A stretch of DNA of 40,565 nucleotides from an uncultured Prevotella sp. GTDB taxonomy: Bacteria > Bacteroidota > Bacteroidia > Bacteroidales > Bacteroidaceae. Below the pieces are notes generated by a model. The model was not told the origin of the DNA. It was given only the letters and a program-made list of their open reading frames with translations, and made no database searches. The first letter of the stretch is position 1. Every line of letters begins with the position of its first letter. Positions 1 through 8,438 of this stretch are shown here, piece after piece. The position numbers were made by a program, and so were the translations under genes. The stretch covers positions 1-40,565 of the forward strand of contig URRR01000022.1 of assembly GCA_900550365.1 (NCBI GenBank), written 5' to 3'.

Positions 1-893
1 GTCTGGCCTTTTGTCAGCCTGTACAGCCCTGAAGATGTGGTGAAATATATTTTCCCCTCTATCAGGTCTATGCTTGATATTGCCGTTTCGTCACCCTTGA
101 ATAAGTATCTTTTCGTTTTTCCGTCATTAGTGTTGATGATGTATATCCGGCCCTGGGCCGTGCCGGCGCATATGTACTGGTCAGTGTGGTTAAAGCAGGT
201 GAACTCGTCGCCGGCTGCCATCCGTTCCAGCAGGTGCTTGCGGTTTTTCTTTGCCACTACATGCATGTTCAGCCTTTTGCTCAGCCAGTACACATATTTA
301 TTTGTCTCGCCGAGCACGTTGCGGCGCAGCCTCATGGTCGTGGCGTCGATGTTTCGGCTTGAGTCATATATCTTGTCTACGGTTACTCTGCCGTCGCTGC
401 CTGCCCTTGCCTCAAACAGGTCCTTGTTGCGCGTCAGTATCATTACGTGCCCGTTGTCCATGCGCTGTATCTGGATTACCTGCACGTTGCGCGACAGATT
501 TTTCAGTTCGTTGTACACGTCATGGTAAGTCTCGGTTACTTTGTTGAACATGTACAGATGATTGTCCGTGTTGCGTATCCACAGGTAGCCGTCCTTGTCC
601 TCCACGATGTTCCTTACCTTCTGCGGCGGAACGTCTGACAGGCTGCTCGGGCGGGTGGTGTAAGTCATGAACTTTGAGCCGTCAAACGAGCACAGGCCGT
701 GCCACGTGCCGAACCATACAAAGCCGTCCCTGTCTTTCAGTGTACTGTACACGGTGTTGCTCGGCAGGCCTTCCTCCCGTGTGTAGTGTTCTATTATCAT
801 GTCAGGCTGGGCCAGGGCTGCGGCAGGCATCGCCAGCAGCGCCACCATGAGGCGTAACAGCTTAATAATGTACGTGTTCCGTGTCGTCATCAT
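1..893 (-). CDS. Hybrid two-component-type sensor (HTCS-like), N-terminal part, runs off the left edge
   Basis: I read this frame directly on the minus strand. It starts at tandem ATG codons (893 and 890) with a signal peptide (hydrophobic run ending near ALAQ). Next come beta-propeller repeats of the two-component-regulator type, including REEGLPSNTVYSTLKDRDGF, VWFGTWHGLCSFDG and KDGYLWIRNTDNHLYMFN. About 297 codons are present; the stop codon and any kinase, receiver and AraC domains lie outside the window. In Bacteroidetes such periplasmic propellers sense an oligosaccharide and switch on the neighbouring polysaccharide locus, so it probably regulates the enzymes at 1782-18091. A TATCTTTG element ends only four bases before the ATG, so the mRNA may be leaderless. 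A plain Reg_prop sensor without kinase cannot be excluded. Confidence 0.85.
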   Translation of the reverse strand, partial: MMTTRNTYIIKLLRLMVALLAMPAAALAQPDMIIEHYTREEGLPSNTVYSTLKDRDGFVWFGTWHGLCSFDGSKFMTYTTRPSSLSDVPPQKVRNIVEDKDGYLWIRNTDNHLYMFNKVTETYHDVYNELKNLSRNVQVIQIQRMDNGHVMILTRNKDLFEARAGSDGRVTVDKIYDSSRNIDATTMRLRRNVLGETNKYVYWLSKRLNMHVVAKKNRKHLLERMAAGDEFTCFNHTDQYICAGTAQGRIYIINTNDGKTKRYLFKGDETAISSIDLIEGKIYFTTSSGLYRLTKGQ

Positions 894-897
894 ACGG

Positions 898-905
898 CAA
901 AGATA
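898..905 (-). promoter_or_regulatory. -7 promoter element of the sensor gene
   Basis: The minus strand reads TATCTTTG, an exact match to the Bacteroidetes -7 consensus TAnnTTTG. It ends four bases before the ATG at 893, so transcription should begin at or next to the start codon. I saw no clear -33 TTTG. Confidence 0.6.
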
Positions 906-1260
906 GCATAAAAAAACGATTAAAAGAAAAAAATCATCTACTTTTGCGGCGTAACTTGTCTAACTTCCTTGCCTTCATTACCGGAGTGTGCAGGGCAGGT
1001 GTTGATGTGCTGATTTTCAGTTGCCAAAAGGCGTGTCACGGGCATGCTTTTTGACAACTGTGCAAATCCTTGATATTCAACCCAAAACGGTCATTAGAGC
1101 GTATTCCGGCTCTTTGGACGTTTCTCGCCTTCTGTCGCTCATCTGCCCGCGTTCTCCACCTTGACTTAGCCCGCTAAGCCAGCGGCGAAGTCCGCAGTCA
1201 TCTGAACAACATAAACAGCAAAGCGTTTAAAAGTCTAATGACTGATTTGTGTTTAACGCA

Positions 1261-1350
1261 TTGTAAAAGGTCGTCTCTTGGCTTGTAAAAGACGGCCTTT
1301 TGATCGGTGATTGACGGTCTTTTGTATTGCAAAAGACCGTCTTTTGAGTT
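1261..1350. repeat. Cluster of AAAAGACGG(C/T)CTTTT palindromic units
   Basis: Two full self-complementary units (GTAAAAGACGGCCTTTTG and GCAAAAGACCGTCTTTTG) and two degenerate half units (TTGACGGTCTTTTG type) lie in about 90 bp. The same units recur at 9959, 18496, 24394 and 33553. Confidence 0.8.
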
Positions 1351-1469
1351 CATCCGCAGTTCATGTGTGTAAAGTTAAGGCATAAATGTGCCTGTAAACA
1401 CCCTCTTGCAATCAGGTGTTTCCTTCGTCGATAATAATTATTTGTCATACACCTGAATTGCGGATGAAC
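1348..1469. repeat. Imperfect inverted repeat with about 22-bp arms
   Basis: The left arm at 1348-1370 begins GTTCATCCGCAGTTCA. The right arm at 1447-1469 ends GAATTGCGGATGAAC, its near-complement with one mismatch and one small gap. The intervening 76 bases contain a further partial match (CTGTAAACACC against GGTGTTT). It could fold into a branched RNA or cruciform. No function is assigned. Confidence 0.6.
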
Positions 1470-1533
1470 CGTCATAAATGGTCTGTAAAGTATGTCGTTC
1501 AGTTTACAGATAAAAAGTTTTGATTTTATCTCT

Positions 1534-1740
1534 CATCTGTCACTTTTCTCCGTATCTTGCTGACAATCAGACTGTTGGCCAGTGATAGATCAGGAAAAAC
1601 ATCTGTCATGTGTTCACACGGATTGCAAATCAGTGTGAACAGAAAGTAACTGTGCCTTGCAGGTAGGTGACAGATAAAAAAACATCTGTCACTTCATAAA
1701 CGGCTGATAATAAGCGCGTTACGAATAAAAGTGACAGATG
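1534..1740. repeat. Four copies of GTGACAGAT in both orientations
   Basis: GTGACAGAT lies at 1667-1675 and its exact complement ATCTGTCAC at 1684-1692, separated by eight A-rich bases, forming a perfect 9-bp hairpin. CATCTGTCAC at 1534-1543 and GTGACAGATG at 1731-1740 form a second, outer inverted pair that extends to 15 bp. This may be a multi-site operator, or the remains of a downstream hairpin for the GH2 gene, which ends at 1782. Confidence 0.6.
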
Positions 1741-1781
1741 ATAGATGTTTTTCGAAAAATATGATACAGCAGTGATATATG

Positions 1782-4370
1782 TTATTGCTGCACGCCGAAG
1801 TCAGCCTGCTGCCTGTTGACCTCCTCCAATGTTCGGCGGCGCTCTTCTTCAGTCATGTTCTGCTGACCGCTCTGCCGGTTGTCATAGCCGGCCTGAGTCT
1901 TGTATTCGGCACGGTCAGTGTGGCATGAAGGCAGTCCGGCGGCCTTGCTCTCTATGGTCAGAGTGGCCGGGGTGGGGGCGTAAGTGCCGCCGTAAGCCGA
2001 GCTTGCGGTTATTGTTATCTTGCCGGGACGGTCGGTGGCCTGAATCAGAACGGGTGCGCTGCCCCATTCAACCTGGCGCGGATTGGCCATTATGCCGGCA
2101 CCGTCGCCAATGATGCGGCCCTCGCCTTCAACGGTGAAGCGTATGTTGTCGGTGGCCAGACGCTTAACGTTGCCGTTGTCGTCGGTAACCTCGGCCACTA
2201 CAACGATGAAGTCGCTGCCGTCAGCCGTAAGCTGTCTGCCCATGTCGTCGACGTAGAGGCGCAGCTTGGTGGAGCGGCGTGAGGGCATATTCTTCTCCGT
2301 TATTACCACCTTGCCGTCGCGTATGCCTTCGGCAAGCAGGCTCACGCGCTGCCAGTTACGCTGCTTGTAGCTGTATTCACGGGCCTGCCAGAAGTTCCAG
2401 AAGCCCTTGAACACAACCGGCGAGCATGGCACACCGTCGGCTGTCTTAACGACGGGCAGGGTCATGCTCTTGTCGCCTTCAAAGACGGTAAGGCGCACGC
2501 TGTCGCAGTTAGAGAACACGGTGACGTCGCTGTCAGAGAACTGGGTCATCTCGTTTGCTATGAACACCATCGGCTCGCCGTCGCTTATCTGCGAGCGGAA
2601 CATCTCGAAGGCGTACTTCTTCTGACGGAAAGCATCGTATATTCCGCCGTAATACGGGTCGGGGTGATAGCCTCGCTGGTGGTCGAACGGATGCCACTGG
2701 CAGCCGCCGATGAACTGGCGCTGACCGTGGAACATCGTTCCGTAAGTGTCACAGAGCGAGAGAGCGGCCGTAAGCATGGGCTTCTCGCCCCACGCACGGG
2801 CGGCACGGTTGAGGCAGTTGTGGGCGTACCAGTCGTCTACCATCTCGCCGAACTCACGCGTGAAGACGCACTTGTCCTTGACCGTTGTGGGCTTGCCGAT
2901 GTTCTCCGGCCAGTCATATACCACGTCGTAATTGTCGGCCACGCCTGCCGACTGCATGTCGGCAACGGCACCCGGACGTCCGGGATAAGGAAACTCGTCG
3001 CGTGTTATCTGGAGAGCCTTCAGCGCGAACTCCTTGGGATAGCGTGTCTCGTTGAGTATCGGTTCCCACAGCAGCACGCAGGTGTGGTTGCGGTCGCGGC
3101 GGATTATCTGCCTTGTGTTCTCATGAACAAGCTCTCCGAAGCGCGGGTCTTTGTTCCAGTACTGCCAGCCGGGCGTAGGCACGATGACGAACAGTCCCAG
3201 TTCGTCGCACGCGTCCATGAAAGACGGGTCCATGGGGTAGTGGGCGCAGCGTACTATCGTCATGCCGGCGTCCTTCAACCGCTTGGCGTCGCGCCACTGC
3301 TGACTGTTGGGCATGGCGTTGCCAACGTAGGCGAAGTCCTGATGACGGTTGCCTCCGATGAGCTGATGATAGGGCTTGCCGTTGAGCCAGAAGCCGTCCT
3401 TTCCACGAAACTCGGCCTTGCGTATGCCCATGCGAACGGTGCCGCCGTCAACAGTCGAGCCGTTTTCGCTTACTGTTATGTCTACGTCATACAGATAAGG
3501 AGTCTCGGGTGACCACAGCCGGGGCTGCTTCATCTTCATCGCCAGATAGGCTGTGGCGGTCTTGCCGGCCTTTACCTTTATTTTCTTTGTTATTGAATAG
3601 AGGCGGTTGCCGTCACGGTCTCTCACCACGGCAGTTACCACAGGCTGTGCCGTGCGGCGTGAAGTGTTGCCGACCTCTACGTTTACGAACACGTCAGCGC
3701 TCTTCTCCGATATGTTGTCGTAATGCAGAAATACGCCTCCGCCGGCCACTCTGTTTGCCTCAACGGCGTCGGTTATCGCCACGGGAGACTTGCCGATAAG
3801 CCATACGTCGCGGTACATTCCGCCGTGATAGCAGAAGTCGAGCGCCGCCTGTTTCTTTCCGGGAGGATATGTCTTGTCGTCGCTGTTGTCGGCCTTGACG
3901 GCTATCAGGCATTTGTCACCGGCCTTTACGCCCAGCTCTGTCAGGTCAACGGTTATCGGGAGATAGCCTCCGAGATGGCTTTTTACCTGCTTTCCGTTTA
4001 CGTAAATGTCCTGTTTGCCCATTATCGCCTCAAAGTGTACTGTAATGTTCTTGCCCTGCATGTCGGCCGGAACGGTGAAGTGCTTGCGGTACCATACAAC
4101 GCCCTGATAGTTTCGGCCGCCGCTTGCTGCTGCAGGTTCCAGTCTTGCTGTGTGCGGCGCGCACACAACAGTCCATTTTGAATCGTCAAACCCAACGGCT
4201 TCAGCGCCTTCAGCATCGCCAAGATGAAAGCGCCAGCCCTGGTTGAAGTTGTAGATTACGCGTCCACTGCCCTCCAACGGGAACAGCCCCGCTACCGAAT
4301 AAGCGTCATTAACGGCTGCAACGGCCGCCAACGACATGAATAGTGATATAAGAAGAAATAATCGTTTCAT
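1782..4370 (-). CDS. Secreted glycoside hydrolase family 2 enzyme
   Basis: The protein has 862 residues and a Sec signal peptide (residues 1 to about 19, no lipobox), so it should be periplasmic. The order is GH2: jelly-roll sugar-binding domain (about 40-195), immunoglobulin-like domain (about 200-310), TIM barrel (about 315-610), then C-terminal beta domains of the kind with a GDGAGIM motif. The likely acid/base is Glu441 in ILNETRYP and the likely nucleophile is Glu506 in TREFGEM. GH2 covers beta-galactosidases, beta-glucuronidases and others, and the sequence alone does not settle the substrate. Given the RG-II-like neighbours, a side-chain galactose, galacturonate, glucuronate or arabinopyranose linkage is plausible. 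It is separated from the upstream GH78 gene by 231 bp holding a long hairpin, and no promoter was found there, so it is probably co-transcribed. Confidence 0.9.
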   Translation of the reverse strand: MKRLFLLISLFMSLAAVAAVNDAYSVAGLFPLEGSGRVIYNFNQGWRFHLGDAEGAEAVGFDDSKWTVVCAPHTARLEPAAASGGRNYQGVVWYRKHFTVPADMQGKNITVHFEAIMGKQDIYVNGKQVKSHLGGYLPITVDLTELGVKAGDKCLIAVKADNSDDKTYPPGKKQAALDFCYHGGMYRDVWLIGKSPVAITDAVEANRVAGGGVFLHYDNISEKSADVFVNVEVGNTSRRTAQPVVTAVVRDRDGNRLYSITKKIKVKAGKTATAYLAMKMKQPRLWSPETPYLYDVDITVSENGSTVDGGTVRMGIRKAEFRGKDGFWLNGKPYHQLIGGNRHQDFAYVGNAMPNSQQWRDAKRLKDAGMTIVRCAHYPMDPSFMDACDELGLFVIVPTPGWQYWNKDPRFGELVHENTRQIIRRDRNHTCVLLWEPILNETRYPKEFALKALQITRDEFPYPGRPGAVADMQSAGVADNYDVVYDWPENIGKPTTVKDKCVFTREFGEMVDDWYAHNCLNRAARAWGEKPMLTAALSLCDTYGTMFHGQRQFIGGCQWHPFDHQRGYHPDPYYGGIYDAFRQKKYAFEMFRSQISDGEPMVFIANEMTQFSDSDVTVFSNCDSVRLTVFEGDKSMTLPVVKTADGVPCSPVVFKGFWNFWQAREYSYKQRNWQRVSLLAEGIRDGKVVITEKNMPSRRSTKLRLYVDDMGRQLTADGSDFIVVVAEVTDDNGNVKRLATDNIRFTVEGEGRIIGDGAGIMANPRQVEWGSAPVLIQATDRPGKITITASSAYGGTYAPTPATLTIESKAAGLPSCHTDRAEYKTQAGYDNRQSGQQNMTEEERRRTLEEVNRQQADFGVQQ

Positions 4371-4391
4371 TGTTTTATTTATTTTTATTGT

Positions 4392-4591
4392 AGTTAGAAG
4401 GAGTTAAAAGGAGTTAGAGTAGTTATAGTCATTTGCTTTGTTTATTAAAATAAAAATACATCAGATAGATTGTAATCAAATACGCCGCAGGGCTATAACT
4501 CTCTAATCTAATTTCTCAATTTATATAACATCAAGTGACAAAGCAAATGACTATAACTACTCTAACTTCCTTTAACTCCTTTTTAACTACT
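4392..4591. repeat. Long near-perfect inverted repeat inside the operon
   Basis: The left arm (4392-4440) contains AGTTATAGTCATTTGCTTTG. The right arm (4539-4591) begins with its exact complement CAAAGCAAATGACTATAACT and continues with nearly complementary AACTCC-type repeats. The arms are 49 and 53 bp and the loop is about 98 bp. It fills the spacer between the GH78 and GH2 genes. The outer parts of each arm are internally repetitive (GGAGTTA units). It may act as an mRNA processing or attenuation hairpin. Confidence 0.85.
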
Positions 4592-4601
4592 AAGGTAAAA
4601 T

Positions 4602-7600
4602 TCACCTCTCAACTTCCAGCTCCACGTGTTTTATCCTCTGTCTGCGCCATGTGTAGATGCAGTGCAGATGCCCGTCAGAGGTCTGTATGATTGAAGGATA
4701 AGAATATTGGCTGATAGGAGACTCCTCAAGAGTTATCCAATGGCGCCAGTTTACACCGTCGTCAGACAGCATGACAGACAGCGGCGTGCGTACTCCCTTG
4801 CCGTTCTTTACGCCTTTGGGCACGGGCCGGTCGTTGCAGATCAGTGCGTGGCGGCCGTCCTTCAGGGTAACGGCGTCAAGTCCGCTGTTGTTGTTAGGCG
4901 TGCTGATAAGCTCTATTTTAGACCACGTCTCGCCGTTGTCAGAGCTGTATGTTATGCCGATATGCTCGTTGCGGGTACGTGCCACGGCGGCCAGACGGCC
5001 GTCTTTCAGCACCATAATGGCCGGCTGTATAATCTTGATTCCTTCGTTCATTGCGACGTAGTCAGTGCGTTTCCACGTCTTGCCCATGTCGTCAGAATAC
5101 TCGAAATACAGTCTCCAGCCGCCTTCTTCAATGCTCGTCGGGGCTATGATGCGTCCTTTGTTGAATATCGGCTTGTTCTTAATCGGGCCGAGGAGGCCCT
5201 CCTGCAGCGGTTCACGACGGCTCCAAGTCTTGCCTCCGTCCTTGGAGCGTACAAGCCAACCGGTCCAGTCTGACACTTTATTTCCTATCTTGAAGTAGAT
5301 AATCAGGTCGCCGCCCGGTATCTGATAAATCACCGGATTCCAGCAAGCCTTGCGCTGCCAGCCCTCCGGATTCTTGCGAACCTTCTTGTCAACGATTGGT
5401 CCTTTATCGGCTGCGACGTTCGTGCTGTCAAGTCCTGACAGTCCGGCGAGCTTTGCCTCGTCACTTCCTGTCTTGAAAACTCCGTCAGCCACGAGCTGCG
5501 GAGCCAGCCACTTGTCGCTGCCTTTTGGCTTGCGGCTCACCCAGATGCAAACATCGGGGTTGCGTTCCTTGGTTCCTCCGAAGTAAGTTGCTACGAGGTC
5601 GCCGTCCTCAGTCTCAGCGATGGTGGCCGAGTGAGCCTGCGGGAACGACGTGTTTGTATAGAGAAACTCGTCTGCAAGCACAGCCTTGTCCTGCACGGGG
5701 AGCGTTGCCGTGAAGTCATAAGAGCCCGAGCCGATGCTCTTAACCGTGCCGTCAGGCAGGCAGACGTCGGCCGTTGTGTTGGCCGGTATCTCCACATGCC
5801 AGTACAGTTTGCCGCCTTCCTTGCGCCAACGGCTGACAATCGTGCCGTATATTGACTCGTAGGAAGCCTTTATGTCGTCCATCTCATCAACTGAGAAGTC
5901 GGGCTTCATGATGATATGTTTGAAGCCGGGGCGTGCCGGGTCAGAGCTTATTCCGGCTACATCCTCGTACAACCACGACAGAAGATCGCCCAAGAGCATC
6001 ACGTGGTTGCCGCTGTTCATGCGGGGATTGGCCGTGTCTCCGTTCCAGAGTTCCCATATCGTGGTGGCTCCTTTCTCTGCCATGTAGCCCCAACTGGGGT
6101 ACTTCTTGTTTGTGGCAAGCAGCCATGCGATGTCTGCACGGCCCATATCCGTAAGCCCGTGCATGAGCCATTGCACGCCGATAACACCGCAAGAAATCAT
6201 GCCGTTGTTGTCAGTTATGATGTTCTTGATGATGTTCTTCTCCACTTCAGACCGCACATAGTCGTCTTTAATCATGCCGAACGCCAACGGCAGTAGGTTG
6301 GCCGTAACGGTGTTGTAGCCGTAGAAGGTACTGTCAGGATAGAGCAGATGGCCCGGAACAGCACTTGTGCCACGGTTGACGGTAAGGAAATTCTTGTTGA
6401 AAGCCTCCTTTGCACGCTCAGCCTCGGCCGCAAACTCAGACGCGTCAGCGTCTTTTGACAGTATCTTGGCGAAGCGTTCCATAAGTTTGTTGAGGCGGTA
6501 ATAGTAAGCCGTGGCAATGAGTTTGCCGTCAGTCTGACGCTTCGGGTCACGGCTGTGTATCATCTTTATGTCCTCAGGCGGCACACACCAGTCGCCGTAC
6601 TTGTCCTTGGTTATCAGTCCGTCCTTCATGTAGTGATACTTCATGTGCCACAACCACTTCTTCACGGCAGGATAATAACGGCGCAGAGGCTCGTTGTCGC
6701 CATACTGATTGTACATCATTTCTATTGAGAAAGGCAAAGCGGCGGGCCACGTCATGTTGTCAGAGTAATAGTTCCAGTAGGCAGGGGCAACATCTGGAAT
6801 ACATCCGTCTTCACGCTGAGCCTCAACGATATCGCGTGCCCACTTGGCATACAGACTGTTGTTGTCGAAGAGAAAAGCTTCGCCGAAGCAGCCGCGTGTG
6901 CGGTCGCCGAGCCACGGCTGACGTTCGTCACGCTGCGGACAGTCTACCGGCATGCCCTTGTAGTTGTCGAGGATTCCCCAGAACGCGTTTTTATAAACCT
7001 TGTTAAGGATAGTGTCTGAGCTTTCAAACGTGCCGGTAAAGGTCATCTCGTCACTGACGACCTCGCCAATAAAGTCGTCTGCCGTGGCGTTTTTAAGACC
7101 TTTGATTTCGGCATAGCGGAAGCCGTGATACACGAATGTGGGGGCCCACCAGCGGCTGTTCTCCGTGCCGTCGGCCACGTATTTGTCGGTAGAGAAGGCA
7201 TGGCGGAAGTTGTCGCGGTACAGACTGCCGTCATCGTTGAGCTTCTCCGCAAAAATGATGCTTACCGTGTCGCCGGCTGTAACGCCGCCGATGCGTGTCT
7301 TAAGCCAGCCGGCAATGTTCTGGCCGAGGTCTACAATGTAGCTGTCGCCATGCTTCCTGACGCTCAGAGGCTTAACTGTCTTGAGCACTTTCATGCCCGG
7401 CGACATCGAGCCACGCAGCGTTCCGGTGGGTATGGCCACACGTTCGGCCTTCATCCACGAGGCGTCATCGTAACCTGCGGATGTCCAGCCGTCGAACTCT
7501 TTGCGGGCATCATAAATCTCGCCGTCGTACTCATTGTTCGAGCGGATTGTTCCGTCAGGGTTCAGACGCCACTTGTTATTGGTCGATACTGTCTGCCTTG

Positions 7601-8438
7601 AACCGTCAGCATATTCTATAATAAGGTTAGCGCGCAGCTTGGGATAGCCGAAGTTGGCAATCTTGTAAGGCTTCTTGTTCTGCTGCATGGTGTAGTACCG
7701 GCCGTTACCCAGCACCACGCCGATTGCATTATCGGCGGCGAGCATTGACGTAACGTCGTAAGCATCGTACAGAACGGTCTTGCGATAGTCTGTCGGCAGG
7801 GGCGCAAGCACCCGGTCGCCGACACGCCTGCCATTGATGTATGCCTCATACATACCCAGTCCGCTGATGTACAGGGTGGCACGTTTTACGGTCTTTTCGG
7901 CCTTGAACTCGGTGCGCAGATAGCGTGAGCTGAGCTGGCTGTGTATCTCTTCCTTGTCCCAGGGCATGGCCTTGTCGAGGCCTATCCACTGTCCGCTCCA
8001 GTCAGCTTCATACAGAAGGCCTACGTTCCACATGGCCGTTTCGCTCCAGTCGCTCTCGCCCTGTGTGGTTGTTACCTTCACACGCCAGTAGCACGGGGTG
8101 TTGCTGCGCAGCTCCTTTCCGGCATATCTCACCCACTGCGACCGGTCGCTGTTTACGGTCACATCCCAAAGGTCGCCCTCAAGGCGCTCTGCCTTTTCTT
8201 CTGTTGACGATACGATAAGGCGGTAAGAGGTCTGCATGACGTCATGCTTGTCAGACTTCAGTATCCAGCCGAGCCGTGGAACGGGGGTGTCAATGCTCAT
8301 GGGATTGACCATGCGCTCGGTCTTCAGCTCCGTAACGGTTACGGGGAAGGCCGTCTTATTGCCCTTTTTCCCATTTGCCGTAGCGGTTGTCAGGCACAAG
8401 GTCAATGCCAATGTAGCGGTTAATATTTTACTGATCAT
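4602..8438 (-). CDS. Alpha-L-rhamnosidase (GH78) fused to a sialidase-fold (BNR) domain
   Basis: The protein has 1278 residues with a Sec signal peptide and no lipobox. Residues of about 30-910 form a GH78 rhamnosidase: N-terminal beta domains, then the (alpha/alpha)6 barrel with the family motif DCPQRDER (499-506, general acid) and GATTIWELWN with Glu796 as likely general base. Residues of about 920-1278 form a sialidase-like six-bladed propeller (BNR_2 type) with four Asp boxes, SKDGGKTW, SDDMGKTW, SSDNGETW and SDDGVNW, near residues 1065, 1115, 1166 and 1225. RG-II chain C is rhamnose linked to Kdo, an ulosonic acid like sialic acid. A rhamnosidase joined to a Kdo hydrolase would remove the whole chain, and from memory B. 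thetaiotaomicron has a similar fusion. Kdo specificity is inference. The stop-start overlap with the upstream GH140-like gene is ATGA. Confidence 0.9.
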   Translation of the reverse strand: MISKILTATLALTLCLTTATANGKKGNKTAFPVTVTELKTERMVNPMSIDTPVPRLGWILKSDKHDVMQTSYRLIVSSTEEKAERLEGDLWDVTVNSDRSQWVRYAGKELRSNTPCYWRVKVTTTQGESDWSETAMWNVGLLYEADWSGQWIGLDKAMPWDKEEIHSQLSSRYLRTEFKAEKTVKRATLYISGLGMYEAYINGRRVGDRVLAPLPTDYRKTVLYDAYDVTSMLAADNAIGVVLGNGRYYTMQQNKKPYKIANFGYPKLRANLIIEYADGSRQTVSTNNKWRLNPDGTIRSNNEYDGEIYDARKEFDGWTSAGYDDASWMKAERVAIPTGTLRGSMSPGMKVLKTVKPLSVRKHGDSYIVDLGQNIAGWLKTRIGGVTAGDTVSIIFAEKLNDDGSLYRDNFRHAFSTDKYVADGTENSRWWAPTFVYHGFRYAEIKGLKNATADDFIGEVVSDEMTFTGTFESSDTILNKVYKNAFWGILDNYKGMPVDCPQRDERQPWLGDRTRGCFGEAFLFDNNSLYAKWARDIVEAQREDGCIPDVAPAYWNYYSDNMTWPAALPFSIEMMYNQYGDNEPLRRYYPAVKKWLWHMKYHYMKDGLITKDKYGDWCVPPEDIKMIHSRDPKRQTDGKLIATAYYYRLNKLMERFAKILSKDADASEFAAEAERAKEAFNKNFLTVNRGTSAVPGHLLYPDSTFYGYNTVTANLLPLAFGMIKDDYVRSEVEKNIIKNIITDNNGMISCGVIGVQWLMHGLTDMGRADIAWLLATNKKYPSWGYMAEKGATTIWELWNGDTANPRMNSGNHVMLLGDLLSWLYEDVAGISSDPARPGFKHIIMKPDFSVDEMDDIKASYESIYGTIVSRWRKEGGKLYWHVEIPANTTADVCLPDGTVKSIGSGSYDFTATLPVQDKAVLADEFLYTNTSFPQAHSATIAETEDGDLVATYFGGTKERNPDVCIWVSRKPKGSDKWLAPQLVADGVFKTGSDEAKLAGLSGLDSTNVAADKGPIVDKKVRKNPEGWQRKACWNPVIYQIPGGDLIIYFKIGNKVSDWTGWLVRSKDGGKTWSRREPLQEGLLGPIKNKPIFNKGRIIAPTSIEEGGWRLYFEYSDDMGKTWKRTDYVAMNEGIKIIQPAIMVLKDGRLAAVARTRNEHIGITYSSDNGETWSKIELISTPNNNSGLDAVTLKDGRHALICNDRPVPKGVKNGKGVRTPLSVMLSDDGVNWRHWITLEESPISQYSYPSIIQTSDGHLHCIYTWRRQRIKHVELEVER

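Larger units (their letters stand above)
894..1781. other. Repeat-rich intergenic region with no credible gene
   Basis: This 888-bp gap lies between the sensor gene and the GH2 gene, both on the minus strand. No open frame here looks like a protein. It holds the promoter of the sensor gene, a cluster of AAAAGACGG-type palindromes, a long imperfect inverted repeat and four copies of GTGACAGAT or its complement, each listed separately. Confidence 0.7.

Noticed and set aside
939..946. TACTTTTG on the plus strand as a promoter
   Set aside because: It matches TAnnTTTG, but no plus-strand gene follows for kilobases; probably chance in A/T-rich DNA.
2664..3512. 282-codon plus-strand frame opposite the GH2 gene
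   Set aside because: It is a shadow of the GH2 coding strand, with no recognisable domain and no promoter.
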